A DNA stretch of 64,000 bases from Modestobacter versicolor (lineage in GTDB: Bacteria; Actinomycetota; Actinomycetes; Mycobacteriales; Geodermatophilaceae), in the NCBI RefSeq assembly GCF_014195485.1, contig NZ_JACIBU010000001.1, forward strand, positions 620,001 to 684,000, in the 5' to 3' direction. Both the position numbers and the translations under genes were made by a program. This document shows positions 1-8,754 of the stretch, in pieces; positions within the stretch are counted from its first letter, which is position 1, and every line of letters starts with the position of its first letter. The notes below the pieces were generated by a model that searched no databases, was not told the origin of the DNA, and worked only from the letters and a program-made list of their open reading frames with translations.

Positions 1-176
1 AGGAGGTCTTCAGCTGGCCGGGGCTGGCGCAGGCGGTGGTCACCTCGGCCACCGAGCTGGACTTCCCGCTGCTGGCGTTCCTCACCGTGCTCACCACCGT
101 CGCCGTGCTGGTCGGCTCGCTGGTCGCCGACGTGGCCTACGTGCTGCTCGACCCCCGGGTGGCCGCGGATGGCTGA
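1..176 (+). CDS. ABC importer permease, DppB type (3' end only)
   Basis: Only the last 57 codons are present; the reading frame enters at base 3 and ends with TGA at 174-176. The visible part is one long hydrophobic membrane segment followed by the short tail VLLDPRVAADG. A tail of the form Y-x-L-x-DPR is typical of DppB/OppB-type permeases of peptide/nickel importers. The next gene starts inside it (ATG 169), and the order permease, permease, ATPase, ATPase supports this identity. The substrate-binding protein would lie upstream, outside the window. Confidence 0.85.
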   Translation, partial: EVFSWPGLAQAVVTSATELDFPLLAFLTVLTTVAVLVGSLVADVAYVLLDPRVAADG

Positions 177-990
177 CCGACGGCTCGTGCTGGGGCTGGC
201 CGTGCTCGCGGTGCTGGCCGCCTACGCCGTCCTGGTGCCGGCGGTGGCCGGGGTCGACGACCGGGTGACCGACTTCGCCGCGGCCCGCCAGGCACCCTCG
301 GCCGACCACCCGTTCGGCACCGACTCCGCCGGCCGCGACCTGTTCGTCCGCACTGCGGCGGGCCTGCGGGTCTCGCTGCTGATCGCGGCGGTCTGCGCGG
401 TGCTGTCCACGGTGATCGGTGCGCTGGTCGGGGCGCTGTCCGGGGTCGCCGGCGGCTGGGCCGACCGGCTGGCCATGCGGGTGGTCGACGGGGTGAACGC
501 GGTACCGCACCTGCTGCTGGGGATCGTGCTGGTGGCGCTGTTCCGCGGCAGCCTGGTCGCGGTCGTCGCCTCGATCGCGCTGACCCACTGGACCCAGGTG
601 GCCCGCGTCGTCCGGGCCGAGGTGCTGTCGTTGCGCGACCGGCCGCACGTCGACGCCGCGGTGCTGGGCGGGGCCACCCGGTGGCGGGTCGTGCACCGGC
701 ACCTGCTGCCCGCGGCCCTGCCGCAGGCCCTGGTCGCCGCGGTCCTGCTGCTGCCGCACGCCGTCTGGCACGAGTCGACGCTGAGCTTCCTCGGTCTCGG
801 CCTGCCGCCGCACCGGGCCAGCCTGGGCACGTTGCTGGAGGAGGCGCGCAGCTCGCTGCTGCTCGGCGGCTGGTGGACGCTGGCCTTCCCCGCGCTCGGC
901 CTGGTGCTCGCCACCCTCGCGGTGGCGGCGGTCGGCTCGGCGCTGCGTGACCGGGTCGCGCTGCCCCAGCGGGTCGAGGTGCCCCGATGA
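169..990 (+). CDS. ABC importer permease, DppC type
   Basis: 273-residue inner-membrane permease of a peptide/nickel-class (PepT) ABC importer. One N-terminal membrane helix (about residues 5-25) is followed by the periplasmic segment with HPFGTDSAGRD, a signature of DppC/OppC proteins, and then about five further helices. An EAA-like cytoplasmic loop (AAVLGGATRWRVVHRHLLP) contacts the ATPase. It overlaps the upstream permease by 8 nt and the downstream ATPase by 4 nt (ATGA), so the four genes are translationally coupled. Substrate is unknown; dipeptides, oligopeptides and metal chelates are all possible for this family. Confidence 0.9.
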   Translation: MADRRLVLGLAVLAVLAAYAVLVPAVAGVDDRVTDFAAARQAPSADHPFGTDSAGRDLFVRTAAGLRVSLLIAAVCAVLSTVIGALVGALSGVAGGWADRLAMRVVDGVNAVPHLLLGIVLVALFRGSLVAVVASIALTHWTQVARVVRAEVLSLRDRPHVDAAVLGGATRWRVVHRHLLPAALPQALVAAVLLLPHAVWHESTLSFLGLGLPPHRASLGTLLEEARSSLLLGGWWTLAFPALGLVLATLAVAAVGSALRDRVALPQRVEVPR

Positions 991-1970
991 CCCCGACGCT
1001 CGCGGTGCGCGACCTGACGGTCCGGTTCCCGCTGCGCCCCGCCCGCCGGCGGGCGCCCGGGCCGGTGGTGCACGCGGCGACGGAGGTCTCCTTCGACCTG
1101 CACCCCGGCCGGGTGCTCGCCCTGGTGGGGGAGAGCGGCAGCGGCAAGTCGGTGCTGGCCTCGGCGCTGCTCGGGCTGCTGCCCGCCACCGCGGTGGTCA
1201 CCGGGTCGGCCCTGCTGACCGGCGGTCCGCCGGTGGAGGTGCTCGCCGCGCCCACCCGGGTGCTGGGCACGCAGGTCCGCGGACGGCGGATCGCCCTGGT
1301 GCCGCAGTCGGCGGCCACCTCGCTGACCCCGGTGCGCACCGCCCGCAGCCAGCTCGAGGAGGCGGTGCGCGAGCTGGCACCGGGGGCCGACCCGCGGGCC
1401 CGCGCCGACGCGCTGGCGGAGCGGGCCGGCCTGGACCCGGGCGACCTGGACCGGTTCCCGCACCAGCTCTCCGGGGGCATGGCCCAGCGGGTGGTGGTCG
1501 CGCTGGCGCTGGCAGGCGACCCGGAGGTGGTGCTGGCCGACGAGCCGACCGCCGGGCTGGACCGGCCGCTGGTGGACCGGACCCTGGCGCTGCTGCGCGA
1601 GGTGGCCGACGCCGGCTGCGCGGTGCTCCTGATCACCCACGACCTGGGCGCGCTGCTGCGCACGCCGGGGGCGGCCGACGACCTCGCGGTCATGTACGCC
1701 GGCCGGCTGCTGGAGACCGGCCCGGCCCGCGCGGTGCTCGACGAGCCGGCGCACGACTACACCCGGGACCTGCTGGGCGCGCTGCCCGCCGGTGGTCTGG
1801 TGCCCATCCCGGGCGCACCGCCGGAGCTCACCGACCCGCCGGACGGGTGCGCGTACCACCGGCGCCGTCCGGACGCCGGGGCCTGCGACGGCGGCAGGCT
1901 GCACGCCGCCGGCAGCCGGTCGGCGCGCTGCCGCCCGCTCCCGGCCCTGGTCGGGGTGCGGCCGTGCTGA
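987..1970 (+). CDS. ABC importer ATPase, DppD/OppD type
   Basis: 327-residue nucleotide-binding subunit. Walker A is GESGSGKS (about residue 50), the ABC signature is the slightly altered LSGGMAQR, Walker B is VVLADEPT, and the H-loop is ITHD. The C-terminal extension after about residue 270 holds the cysteine pattern GCAYHRRRPDAGAC, the oligopeptide-transporter C-terminal motif seen in DppD/OppD. It starts at the ATGA overlap with the upstream permease and is overlapped by the GTG start of the second ATPase. It should pair with that second ATPase as a heterodimer. Confidence 0.92.
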   Translation: MTPTLAVRDLTVRFPLRPARRRAPGPVVHAATEVSFDLHPGRVLALVGESGSGKSVLASALLGLLPATAVVTGSALLTGGPPVEVLAAPTRVLGTQVRGRRIALVPQSAATSLTPVRTARSQLEEAVRELAPGADPRARADALAERAGLDPGDLDRFPHQLSGGMAQRVVVALALAGDPEVVLADEPTAGLDRPLVDRTLALLREVADAGCAVLLITHDLGALLRTPGAADDLAVMYAGRLLETGPARAVLDEPAHDYTRDLLGALPAGGLVPIPGAPPELTDPPDGCAYHRRRPDAGACDGGRLHAAGSRSARCRPLPALVGVRPC

Positions 1971-2662
1971 CCGCGGCCGGGGTGGTCGTCGGACACGCCC
2001 CGGGGGAGCCGGTGCTCGACGGGGTGAGCCTCGCGGTGGCGCCGGGTGAGGTGGTCGGGCTGGCCGGGCCCAGCGGGAGCGGCAAGTCCACCCTGGCCCG
2101 CGTGCTGGCGCTGCTGCTCGCCCCGTGGGTGGGGGCGGTGCGGGTCGACGGCGTCGCGCCGGCCGGAGTGCGGTACCGGACGCAGCGGGAGCTGCGCACC
2201 GCGGTGGGCATGGTCTTCCAGTCACCGCGGCTGTCGGTCGACCCGCGGTTGACGCTGGCCGCGGTGGTCGCCGAGCCGCTGCGGGTGCGCGGCACCACGA
2301 CCGCCGGCCGGGCCGGGGCGGGCGCGCGCGAACGGCGGGTGCGCGAGCTGGCGGAGCGGGTCGGCCTCACCGCGGACCTGCTCACCCGCCGTCCGCACGA
2401 GGTCAGCGACGGTCAGCTGCAGCGCGCCTGCCTGGCCCGGGCGCTGGCCCAGCAGCCGCGCTACCTGGTCTGCGACGAGATGACCGCCATGCTCGACGCC
2501 TCGACCGCGGCGTCGCTGGTCGCCGCCGTCTCCGCCGACGTCGCGGCCGGCCGGCTGGGCGTGCTGGCCGTCAGCCACGACGAGGACCTGCTCGGCGCCT
2601 GGGCCGACCGGACCGTGCGCCTGCCCGGTGCCGGCTCCGCGGCGGTCACCGGGGCCGGCTGA
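1964..2662 (+). CDS. ABC importer ATPase, DppF/OppF type (short)
   Basis: Second nucleotide-binding subunit, 232 residues from a GTG overlapping the previous stop by 7 nt. Walker A is GPSGSGKST, the Q-loop is MVFQSP, Walker B is LVCDEMTAMLD and the H-loop is SHDED. The ABC signature reads VSDGQLQR rather than LSGGQ, a conservative but real deviation. It is shorter than typical DppF (about 320 residues) because it lacks the C-terminal oligopeptide domain present in its partner. Last gene of the importer operon; it is followed by a small hairpin and then by a convergent operon. Confidence 0.88.
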   Translation: MLTAAGVVVGHAPGEPVLDGVSLAVAPGEVVGLAGPSGSGKSTLARVLALLLAPWVGAVRVDGVAPAGVRYRTQRELRTAVGMVFQSPRLSVDPRLTLAAVVAEPLRVRGTTTAGRAGAGARERRVRELAERVGLTADLLTRRPHEVSDGQLQRACLARALAQQPRYLVCDEMTAMLDASTAASLVAAVSADVAAGRLGVLAVSHDEDLLGAWADRTVRLPGAGSAAVTGAG

Positions 2663-2672
2663 GCTGCCGGCC

Positions 2673-2688
2673 CCGGCGACCGCGCCGG
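2673..2688. terminator. Short hairpin between convergent operons
   Basis: CCGGCG-ACCG-CGCCGG forms a perfect 6-bp stem with a 4-nt loop in the 26-bp gap between the importer stop and the aldehyde dehydrogenase stop. There is no T-run, as usual in GC-rich actinobacteria. It could work on either strand. Weak by itself; position is the main support. Confidence 0.4.
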
Positions 2689-4128
2689 TCAGGCGGTCAG
2701 CGCGATGTACTTCTGCTCGAGGAACTCCAGGATGCCCTCGGAGCTGCCCTCCCGGCCCAGCCCGCTCTGCTTGACCCCGCCGAACGGCGCGGCCGGGTCG
2801 CTCACCACGCCGCGGTTGACCGCGACCATCCCGGCCTCCAGCCGGCGGGCGACCGCCATCGCCGCCCGCTCCTCGCCGAACACGTAGGCCATCAGCCCGT
2901 AGACCGTGTCGTTGGCCATCCGGACCGCCTCGTCGACGTCGTCGAACCGCACCACCGCGGTCACCGGGCCGAAGATCTCGGTCCGGTTGATCGTCGACCC
3001 GTGCTGCACACCGGTGAGCAGCGTGGCGTCGTAGAACGCGCCCTCGGCCGAGGAGGTGCCGCCCCGGACGACGGTCGCCCCCGCGGCCACCGCGCCGTCG
3101 ACCAGCTCGGCGACCTTGTCGCGCTCGTGCACCGACACCAGCGCCCCGAGGTCGTTGCCGCGGTCGAGCCCCGGGCCGACGGCGACCTCCCCCAGCGCGG
3201 CGTCCATCCGGGCGACGAACTCGTCGTGCAGCGAGCTGTGCACGTAGAAGCGGTTGGCGGCGGTGCAGGCCGAGCCGCCGTTGCGCATCTTCGCCAGCAG
3301 GGCGCCCTCGACGGTGGCGTCCAGGTCGGCGCCGGGCAGCACGATCAGCGGGGCGTTGCCGCCGAGCTCCATCGAGGCGCTGACCACGCTGTCCGCGCAG
3401 GCGTGCAGCAGCTCGCGGCCGACCTCGGTCGACCCGGTGAACGACAGCTTGCGCACCTCGGGCCGGTCGACCATCGCCTTCACCAGCGGGCCGGTGGGCA
3501 CCGGCGTCACCAGGTTCACCACGCCGCGCGGCACCCCGACCCGGCGGAGCACGTCGACGACGTAGGCGGCGGTCAGCGGCGTCTCGCGGGCGGGCTTGAG
3601 GATCGTGGTGCAGCCGGCGGCCAGTGCCGGGGCGAGCTTGCGGGTCGCCATGGCGGCGGGGAAGTTCCACGGCGTGATCAGCAGCGAGACGCCGATCGGC
3701 TGCCGGTCGACCACGATCCGCTTGTCACCGGCGGGGGAGAGCCGGTAGTCACCGGGCACCCGCACCGCCTCCTCGGCGAACCAGCGGAAGAACTCCTTGG
3801 CGTAGCCGGCCTCGCCCATGGCGTCGCCCCAGGACTTGCCGTTCTCCCGCACCATCAGCGCGGCGAAGTGCTCGACCTCGTCGGTCAGCACGTCGTACGC
3901 GGCGCGCAGCAGCTCGCTGCGCTCCCGCGGCGCGGTCGCCGCCCAGGCCTCCTGCGCGGCGGCCGCGGCGTCCACGGCGGCGTGGCAGTCGGCCTCGGTG
4001 GCGATCGCGAAGTGGGCGATGACCGAGGAGTCCGACGGGTCGACGACGTCGAAGCGGCGGCCGTCCGAGCCGGGCCGCCACTGCCCGTCGATGAACAGGT
4101 CGGTCTGCAGGTCGGCGGGCGGGGTCAC
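2689..4128 (-). CDS. NAD(P)-dependent aldehyde dehydrogenase, succinate-semialdehyde type
   Basis: 479-residue cytoplasmic enzyme oxidising an aldehyde to a carboxylate. Visible motifs are ITPWNFP and LKPARETP (cofactor pocket), SFTGSTEVGRELL, the glutamate motif MELGGNAP, and the catalytic-cysteine segment NGGSACTAANRF. C-terminal PFGGVKQSGLGREG is characteristic of the SSADH/GabD subfamily. The GTG start at 4128 overlaps the upstream alcohol dehydrogenase stop by 4 nt; a longer upstream reading would run into that gene. It is the last gene of the seven-gene catabolic operon, where it could oxidise an aldehyde released by the aldolase or by the alcohol dehydrogenase. The true substrate is not evident. 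Confidence 0.92.
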   Translation of the reverse strand: MTPPADLQTDLFIDGQWRPGSDGRRFDVVDPSDSSVIAHFAIATEADCHAAVDAAAAAQEAWAATAPRERSELLRAAYDVLTDEVEHFAALMVRENGKSWGDAMGEAGYAKEFFRWFAEEAVRVPGDYRLSPAGDKRIVVDRQPIGVSLLITPWNFPAAMATRKLAPALAAGCTTILKPARETPLTAAYVVDVLRRVGVPRGVVNLVTPVPTGPLVKAMVDRPEVRKLSFTGSTEVGRELLHACADSVVSASMELGGNAPLIVLPGADLDATVEGALLAKMRNGGSACTAANRFYVHSSLHDEFVARMDAALGEVAVGPGLDRGNDLGALVSVHERDKVAELVDGAVAAGATVVRGGTSSAEGAFYDATLLTGVQHGSTINRTEIFGPVTAVVRFDDVDEAVRMANDTVYGLMAYVFGEERAAMAVARRLEAGMVAVNRGVVSDPAAPFGGVKQSGLGREGSSEGILEFLEQKYIALTA

Positions 4129-5345
4129 GCGGGGCTCCGATCGGTGAGGGTGCCGGCGAGGGCGTGCTCGAGGACCTCGAGCAGCAGCTCCCGGGTGGGG
4201 TCGACGGGTGCGATGGCCAGCAGTCGGGCCGAGCGCAGCGCGAGGTCGGCGACGTGCGGCAGCTGGTCGCGGGTCAGGCCGATGGCGGCCAGGTCGGTCG
4301 GGACGCCGATCTCGGCGTTGATCGCCACGACCCGCGCGAGGGTGCGCTCGGCCGACGCCTCGTCCGCCGGGATGCCCTCCAGCGCCGCGCCGAGGGCGGC
4401 GATCCGGGCCGCCGTGCCGGCGTCCTGCCGGAGCAGGTCGAGCACGTAGGGCAGCACCAGCCCGGTGCCGAGCCCGTGCGGGGTCTTGGTCAGCGCACCG
4501 ATCGGGTACTGCAGCGCGTGGCACAGGTGGGTGCCGGTCGAGCCGAACGCGATGCCGCCCAGCAGCGCCCCGCGGGCGACCTCCGAGCGGGCCTGCCGGT
4601 TGCCCGGCTCCCGGACGGCGACCGGCAGCCACGGCCCCAGGTGCGCGGCCGCCTGCAGCGCGATCGGCTCGATCAGCGCGTTGCGGCCGGTGAACACCGG
4701 CTGCGGCGCGGACCAGTCGACGTCCAGCTCGCGGGCGGTGTACGACTCCACGGCGTGCACCAGCGCGTCGATGCCGGAGAACGCCGTCACGCTCGGGGGC
4801 GCGCCGACCGTCAGCTCCGGGTCGACGATCGCGGCGACCGGGACCAGGAACGGGCTGGAGATGCCCACCTTGAGCTCCCGGTCGGGGTCGGAGACGACCG
4901 CGACCGGGGTCACCTCCGAGCCGGTGCCGGCGGTGGTGGGCACCGCGACGATCGGCACGACCGGCCCGGGCACCAGGTTCTCGCCGTAGTAGCCGGACAG
5001 CGGGCCGTCGAAGCGGGACAGCAGGGCCACGACCTTGGCGGCGTCCAGCGCGCTCCCGCCGCCGATGGCCACGATGACGTCGGCCCCGTACTCCCGGGCG
5101 ACCTCCGCGGCGGCGGTGAGGGTGTCGACGGGCAGCTCGGGGGTGATGTCGGCGTAGACCCGCACCTCGATGCCGGCCGCCGTCAGTGCCTCGACGGTCT
5201 CGGTGAGCACCGGGGTGCCGACCAGGAACGGGTCGACGACGGCGAGCGCGCGGCGGCCGTGCAGGCCGACGACCTCGGGCAGCTGGGCCCGGGCGCCCCA
5301 GCCCACGTGCACCCGGGCGGGCAGCCGCAGCGTGCCGATCTGCAT
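4125..5345 (-). CDS. Iron-containing alcohol dehydrogenase
   Basis: Group III (iron-type) alcohol dehydrogenase of about 406 residues. The N-terminal half has the nucleotide motif GGGSALDAAK and PTTAGTGSEVT. The C-terminal half has the metal-binding pattern GIDALVHAVESY, the histidine-bearing GTHLCHALQYPIGAL and the HGLGTGLVLP segment that supplies the last metal ligands. ATG 5345, 10 nt after the upstream SDR stop, matches the usual N-terminus; an in-frame GTG at 5372, inside the SDR gene, is a possible alternative. Members reduce or oxidise alcohols, maleylacetate or 4-hydroxybutyrate. In this operon it probably interconverts an alcohol and the aldehyde handled by the downstream dehydrogenase. 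Confidence 0.9.
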   Translation of the reverse strand: MQIGTLRLPARVHVGWGARAQLPEVVGLHGRRALAVVDPFLVGTPVLTETVEALTAAGIEVRVYADITPELPVDTLTAAAEVAREYGADVIVAIGGGSALDAAKVVALLSRFDGPLSGYYGENLVPGPVVPIVAVPTTAGTGSEVTPVAVVSDPDRELKVGISSPFLVPVAAIVDPELTVGAPPSVTAFSGIDALVHAVESYTARELDVDWSAPQPVFTGRNALIEPIALQAAAHLGPWLPVAVREPGNRQARSEVARGALLGGIAFGSTGTHLCHALQYPIGALTKTPHGLGTGLVLPYVLDLLRQDAGTAARIAALGAALEGIPADEASAERTLARVVAINAEIGVPTDLAAIGLTRDQLPHVADLALRSARLLAIAPVDPTRELLLEVLEHALAGTLTDRSPA

Positions 5346-5355
5346 GCCGGTCTGC

Positions 5356-6111
5356 TCAGGCAACGAACCCACCGTCCACCGGCAGGACCACGCCGGACAG
5401 GTGGCTGGCCCGGTCGCTGAGCAGGAAGGACACCACGTTGCCGACCTCCGGGCCGGTGCCGGCCTTGCGCAGCGGCGTCGCAGCGATCCGGGCCTCGACC
5501 CCGCCCGGGATCGCCTCCCGGGTCTTCTGCAGCATCGGCGTCTCGGTCGGCCCGGGGGCGACGACGTTCACCCGGATGCCGAGCGGCCCCACGTCGTGCG
5601 CGGCGGTGCGGGTGAGCCCGATGACCGCGTGCTTGCTGGCCTGGTAGGCGCCCATGCCCGAGCTGCCGCGCAGCCCGCCGATGCTGCTCACGTTGACGAT
5701 CGAGCCGGAGCCCTGGGCCTCCATCACCCGGACCTCCTCCCGCAGGCACAGCCAGGTGCCCTTCACGTTCACCGCCATGAGCTGGTCGAAGTCGGCCTCC
5801 GGCACCTGGTCCAGCCGGCCGGCCTGGGTCATCGCGGCGTTGTTGAACGCACCGTCGAGCCGGCCGAACCGGGCGACGGTCGCGCCGACGAACCGCGCGA
5901 CGTCGTCGGCGGAGGAGACGTCACCGGTGGTGCAGGCGACGTCGTGGCCCGCGGCCTGCAGCTCCTCGGTGAGCGCCGCCAGCGGGCCCTCGTTCCGGGC
6001 CACCAGCATCAGGCTCGCGCCGTCGGCGGCCAGCACCCGCGCGGTGTCCGCACCGATCCCGGCGCTCGCGCCGACGACCAGCACGACCGTGCCGGCCAGG
6101 GGGTCGCTCAT
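5356..6111 (-). CDS. SDR-family oxidoreductase
   Basis: 251-residue classical short-chain dehydrogenase. The Rossmann motif GASAGIG is near the N-terminus (about residues 14-20), the NNA motif reads AFNNAA, the catalytic set is IVNVSSIGG with YQASK, and the C-terminus ends with GVVLPVDGGFVA. ATG 6111 overlaps the aldolase stop by 4 nt. Best read as an NAD(P)-dependent oxidation of a secondary alcohol to a ketone, which would create a beta-keto acid of the kind cleaved by the BKACE enzyme in the same operon. That link is inference. Confidence 0.9.
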   Translation of the reverse strand: MSDPLAGTVVLVVGASAGIGADTARVLAADGASLMLVARNEGPLAALTEELQAAGHDVACTTGDVSSADDVARFVGATVARFGRLDGAFNNAAMTQAGRLDQVPEADFDQLMAVNVKGTWLCLREEVRVMEAQGSGSIVNVSSIGGLRGSSGMGAYQASKHAVIGLTRTAAHDVGPLGIRVNVVAPGPTETPMLQKTREAIPGGVEARIAATPLRKAGTGPEVGNVVSFLLSDRASHLSGVVLPVDGGFVA

Positions 6112-6908
6112 CTCGTCTCCTCGTCGTGGAAGGTCACGCTGCGGCCCGCGTCGACCGCCGCCCGGGCGGCGGAGCCGAGCAGGGTGGCGTCGTTGCTGAG
6201 CATGGTGAAGGTGAAACCGGTGTCGACGGCCGCGCGCACCGCGGCCGCGGTGGCCGCCCCGGCGTTGCCGACCGGCACCCCGGCGGCGCGGCCCTGCGCG
6301 ATCGCAGAGGCGATCAGCGCGACGACGTCCGGGTCGGACGGGGTCTTCCCCTCGCTCACCGAGAGGTCGGCCGCACCGACCAGCAGCGCGTCCACACCCG
6401 GGACGGCGGCGATCTCCCCGGCGTTCGCGACGCCGAGGGCGCTCTCGACCTGGGCGATCAGCACGACCTCCTCCTGGCCGCGGCGCAGGTACTCCGCCAG
6501 CGGGAGCGCGCCCCACGCGCCGGCCCGGCTGGTGGCGCCCACCCCGCGGGTGCCCAGCGGCGGGAAGCGCACCGCCGCCGCGGCGGCCCGGGCCTGCTCC
6601 GGGGTGTCGACGTGCGGCACCATCACGCCCTCGGCGCCGGCGTCGAGCACCCGCTGCACCAGGCCGGGATGCAGGTCGGCCACCCGGACGATCGGGGAGA
6701 CGCCGGTGTGCAGCGCCGTCCCGATCAGCCGGAACGCCGACTCCAGGTCGATGGGGGAGTGCTCCAGGTCGATCACGACGAAGTCGAAGCCGGCCAGCGC
6801 GACCAGCTCCACGACCTCCGTCGCCGGGATCTTCACCCAGGTGCCCAGGGCGGGCCCCCGGGCGTCGGCGAGGGCGGCGCGGAAGAGGCTGGCCCGGGGT
6901 CCGGTCAC
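6108..6908 (-). CDS. HpcH/HpaI-family aldolase
   Basis: 266-residue class II pyruvate aldolase-like TIM barrel. Recognisable pieces are GTWVKIPATEVVELVALAGFDF, VIDLEHSPID, the substrate arginine segment PIVRVAD, GAEGVMVPHVDT, and the metal-binding glutamate/aspartate strands AQVESALGV and LLVGAADLSVS. The family reversibly splits 4-hydroxy-2-oxo acids into pyruvate and an aldehyde, as in homoprotocatechuate degradation. The aldehyde would suit the aldehyde dehydrogenase of the same operon. GTG 6908 overlaps the cupin gene stop by 4 nt. A CitE-like lyase role is the main alternative because the two families are related. Confidence 0.88.
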   Translation of the reverse strand: MTGPRASLFRAALADARGPALGTWVKIPATEVVELVALAGFDFVVIDLEHSPIDLESAFRLIGTALHTGVSPIVRVADLHPGLVQRVLDAGAEGVMVPHVDTPEQARAAAAAVRFPPLGTRGVGATSRAGAWGALPLAEYLRRGQEEVVLIAQVESALGVANAGEIAAVPGVDALLVGAADLSVSEGKTPSDPDVVALIASAIAQGRAAGVPVGNAGAATAAAVRAAVDTGFTFTMLSNDATLLGSAARAAVDAGRSVTFHDEETR

Positions 6909-7816
6909 GCCGCCGGGTAGTCGTCGGCGTTGAGCACCCAGCCGGAGGCGGAGAAGTCGACCCGCGGCGGGGAGAAGAGGTCGATCAGCTGCTGGTGGTC
7001 CCCGACGCCCTGGGTGGTGTGCACCGTCGGCGGGGGGATGACGCAGATCGACGGGGTGGGGATCTCGCGGCTCTCGTCGGGGCGCCACTGGGTGGCGTCC
7101 GGGCCCCACGGGTAGCGGATGTGGTGCACGAACCGGCCCTTGACCGCCAGCGAGACCTGCTCGAAGTCGTCGTGGTGGTGCGGCGACAGCTTCTGCACGT
7201 TGCGCGGGGCCGGCTCCTCGGCGAGGAAGTTGACCATCACGTTCGTGGTCCGGAAGATCCGGCCGAACCGGCCCTCGGCGATCGGGGTGTCGGCCAGCCG
7301 GTAGACCCGGAGCCGGAAACCGCCGACCGGGTCCGGCCACGGCACCAGCGGCGCGGCGCGCGGGTCGGGCTCGGCGTAGACGTCGGCGTTGACCGCGGCC
7401 GCCGCCAGGTCCTCGGCCCGCGGGGAGAACAGCCGGATCAGCACGCCGTCGGCGTCGACGCGCACCTCGCTGTCGCCGGGCGGGACGACGACGAACGCCT
7501 CCTCGGCGACCTGCTCGGTCCGCCCACCCGCGGTCACGGTCACCGGGGCGCTGTCGGAGTACAGCAGCACCGAGTACTCGTCGGGCTGGCCGCTGCGGGT
7601 GAACACGTCACCGGCCTTGGCGTCGGTGTAGGCGATCACCAGGTTCGCCGCGCGGGCGACCCACGTGCGGCTGCCGTTCGGCGCGGTCCCGGTCGGCGGC
7701 TGCTCGAGGAAGGCGATCCACTGCGACGGCCGGATCGGCGTGCTGGGGTCGACGGTCCGCACCGGCGCGGCGGTGGCCAGGCCGGACCGGATGTCGTCGG
7801 CGGCGTAGGTGGTCAT
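6905..7816 (-). CDS. Cupin-fold protein of unknown reaction
   Basis: 303 residues with two beta-rich halves, which suggests a bicupin. The first half (about 60-130) contains GDVFTRSGQPDEYSVLL and VVVPPGDSEV. The second half (about 190-290) has the metal-ligand-like run SPHHHDDFEQVSL, then HHIRYPWG and a conserved histidine in VHTTQGVGDHQQLIDLF. Cupins in catabolic clusters act as dioxygenases, isomerases or decarboxylases. I do not recognise the exact family. ATG 7816 overlaps the BKACE stop by 4 nt, so it is made together with that enzyme and the aldolase. Confidence 0.75.
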   Translation of the reverse strand: MTTYAADDIRSGLATAAPVRTVDPSTPIRPSQWIAFLEQPPTGTAPNGSRTWVARAANLVIAYTDAKAGDVFTRSGQPDEYSVLLYSDSAPVTVTAGGRTEQVAEEAFVVVPPGDSEVRVDADGVLIRLFSPRAEDLAAAAVNADVYAEPDPRAAPLVPWPDPVGGFRLRVYRLADTPIAEGRFGRIFRTTNVMVNFLAEEPAPRNVQKLSPHHHDDFEQVSLAVKGRFVHHIRYPWGPDATQWRPDESREIPTPSICVIPPPTVHTTQGVGDHQQLIDLFSPPRVDFSASGWVLNADDYPAA

Positions 7817-8754
7817 GCGAGAGCACTGCCCTTCGGTGAGGTGCGTCCGCGCAGCGCGAGCATCGCGCGGGCGTCGTCCGGTGTGGCGATCTGCTTGCCG
7901 AGGTCCTCGACGACGGCGCGGATCTTGGTGACCTGCTGGGCGTTCGTCTCCGCGAGCTGCCCCTTGCCCAGCCACAGGCTGTCCTCGAGCCCGACGCGGA
8001 CGTGCCCGCCGAGCCAGGCGCTGTGGGTGGCGAACTGCATCTGGTCCCGCCCCGCGGCGAAGGCGGAGAAGGAGTAGTCGTCGCCGAAGAGCTTGTCGGC
8101 GATCCGCACCATGTGCTCGAGGTTCTCGTGGTCGGCCCCGATGCCGCCGAGGATGCCGAACACGCCCTGGACCAGCAGCGGCGTCGGGGCCAGGCCCCGG
8201 TCGACGAAGTGGGCCAGCGAGTACAGGTGGCCGATGTCGTAGCACTCGTACTCGAACCGGGTGCCGGTCGCGCCCAGCGTGCGCAGGGTGTGCTCGATCC
8301 GGTCGAAGCTGTTGACGAACGGGTGGGAGTACGTGTTGAGCACGTACGGCTTCTCCCAGTCGTGCTTCCAGTCGGTGACCCGGTCGGCGATCCCCGAGTA
8401 CACGAAGTTCATCGACCCCATGTTCATCGAGGCCAGTTCCGGCTGGAACCGGGTCGCGCCGGCCAGCCGCTGCTCCATGGTCATCGCCGAGGAGCCGCCG
8501 GTGGTGATGTTGACGACCGCGTCGGTGGCCTCGGTGATCCGCGGGACGATCTGCTCGAACACCTCCGGCTCCCAGGCCGGCCGCCCGTCGGGGTGCCGGG
8601 CGTGCAGGTGGACGACGGCCGACCCGGCCTCGATCGCACCGAGCGCCGCCTCGACCACCTGGTCGGCGGACAGCGGCAGGTACGGGCTCTGCGACGGGAC
8701 GTTGACCGACCCGGTGACCGCGGTCGTGATGACGACCTTCTCGGCCTTGCGCAT
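7813..8754 (-). CDS. DUF849 / BKACE beta-keto acid cleavage enzyme
   Basis: 313-residue TIM-barrel enzyme of the BKACE family (prototype Kce of lysine fermentation). Members use zinc to transfer the acyl part of a 3-keto acid to acetyl-CoA, giving acetoacetate and a new acyl-CoA. Diagnostic features are the N-terminal VVITTAVTGS, the zinc-binding VVHLHARHPDGRP, NITTGGSS, the PELASMNMGSMNF block, and VGLEDSLWLGKG, which carries the conserved glutamate. It starts at ATG 8754, sharing one base with the upstream stop (TGATG). BKACE specificities are diverse (dehydrocarnitine, beta-ketoadipate-like and amino-substituted keto acids), so the substrate cannot be read from sequence alone. Confidence 0.9.
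   Translation of the reverse strand: MRKAEKVVITTAVTGSVNVPSQSPYLPLSADQVVEAALGAIEAGSAVVHLHARHPDGRPAWEPEVFEQIVPRITEATDAVVNITTGGSSAMTMEQRLAGATRFQPELASMNMGSMNFVYSGIADRVTDWKHDWEKPYVLNTYSHPFVNSFDRIEHTLRTLGATGTRFEYECYDIGHLYSLAHFVDRGLAPTPLLVQGVFGILGGIGADHENLEHMVRIADKLFGDDYSFSAFAAGRDQMQFATHSAWLGGHVRVGLEDSLWLGKGQLAETNAQQVTKIRAVVEDLGKQIATPDDARAMLALRGRTSPKGSALA

Noticed and set aside
2125..4449. 774-codon open frame on the plus strand opposite the aldehyde dehydrogenase
   Set aside because: The dehydrogenase on the minus strand has all family motifs; the plus frame has low-complexity composition and no motif.
6905..8245. 446-residue version of the cupin protein
   Set aside because: The extension is the out-of-frame shadow of the BKACE gene; ATG 7816 with the 4-nt overlap is the natural start.
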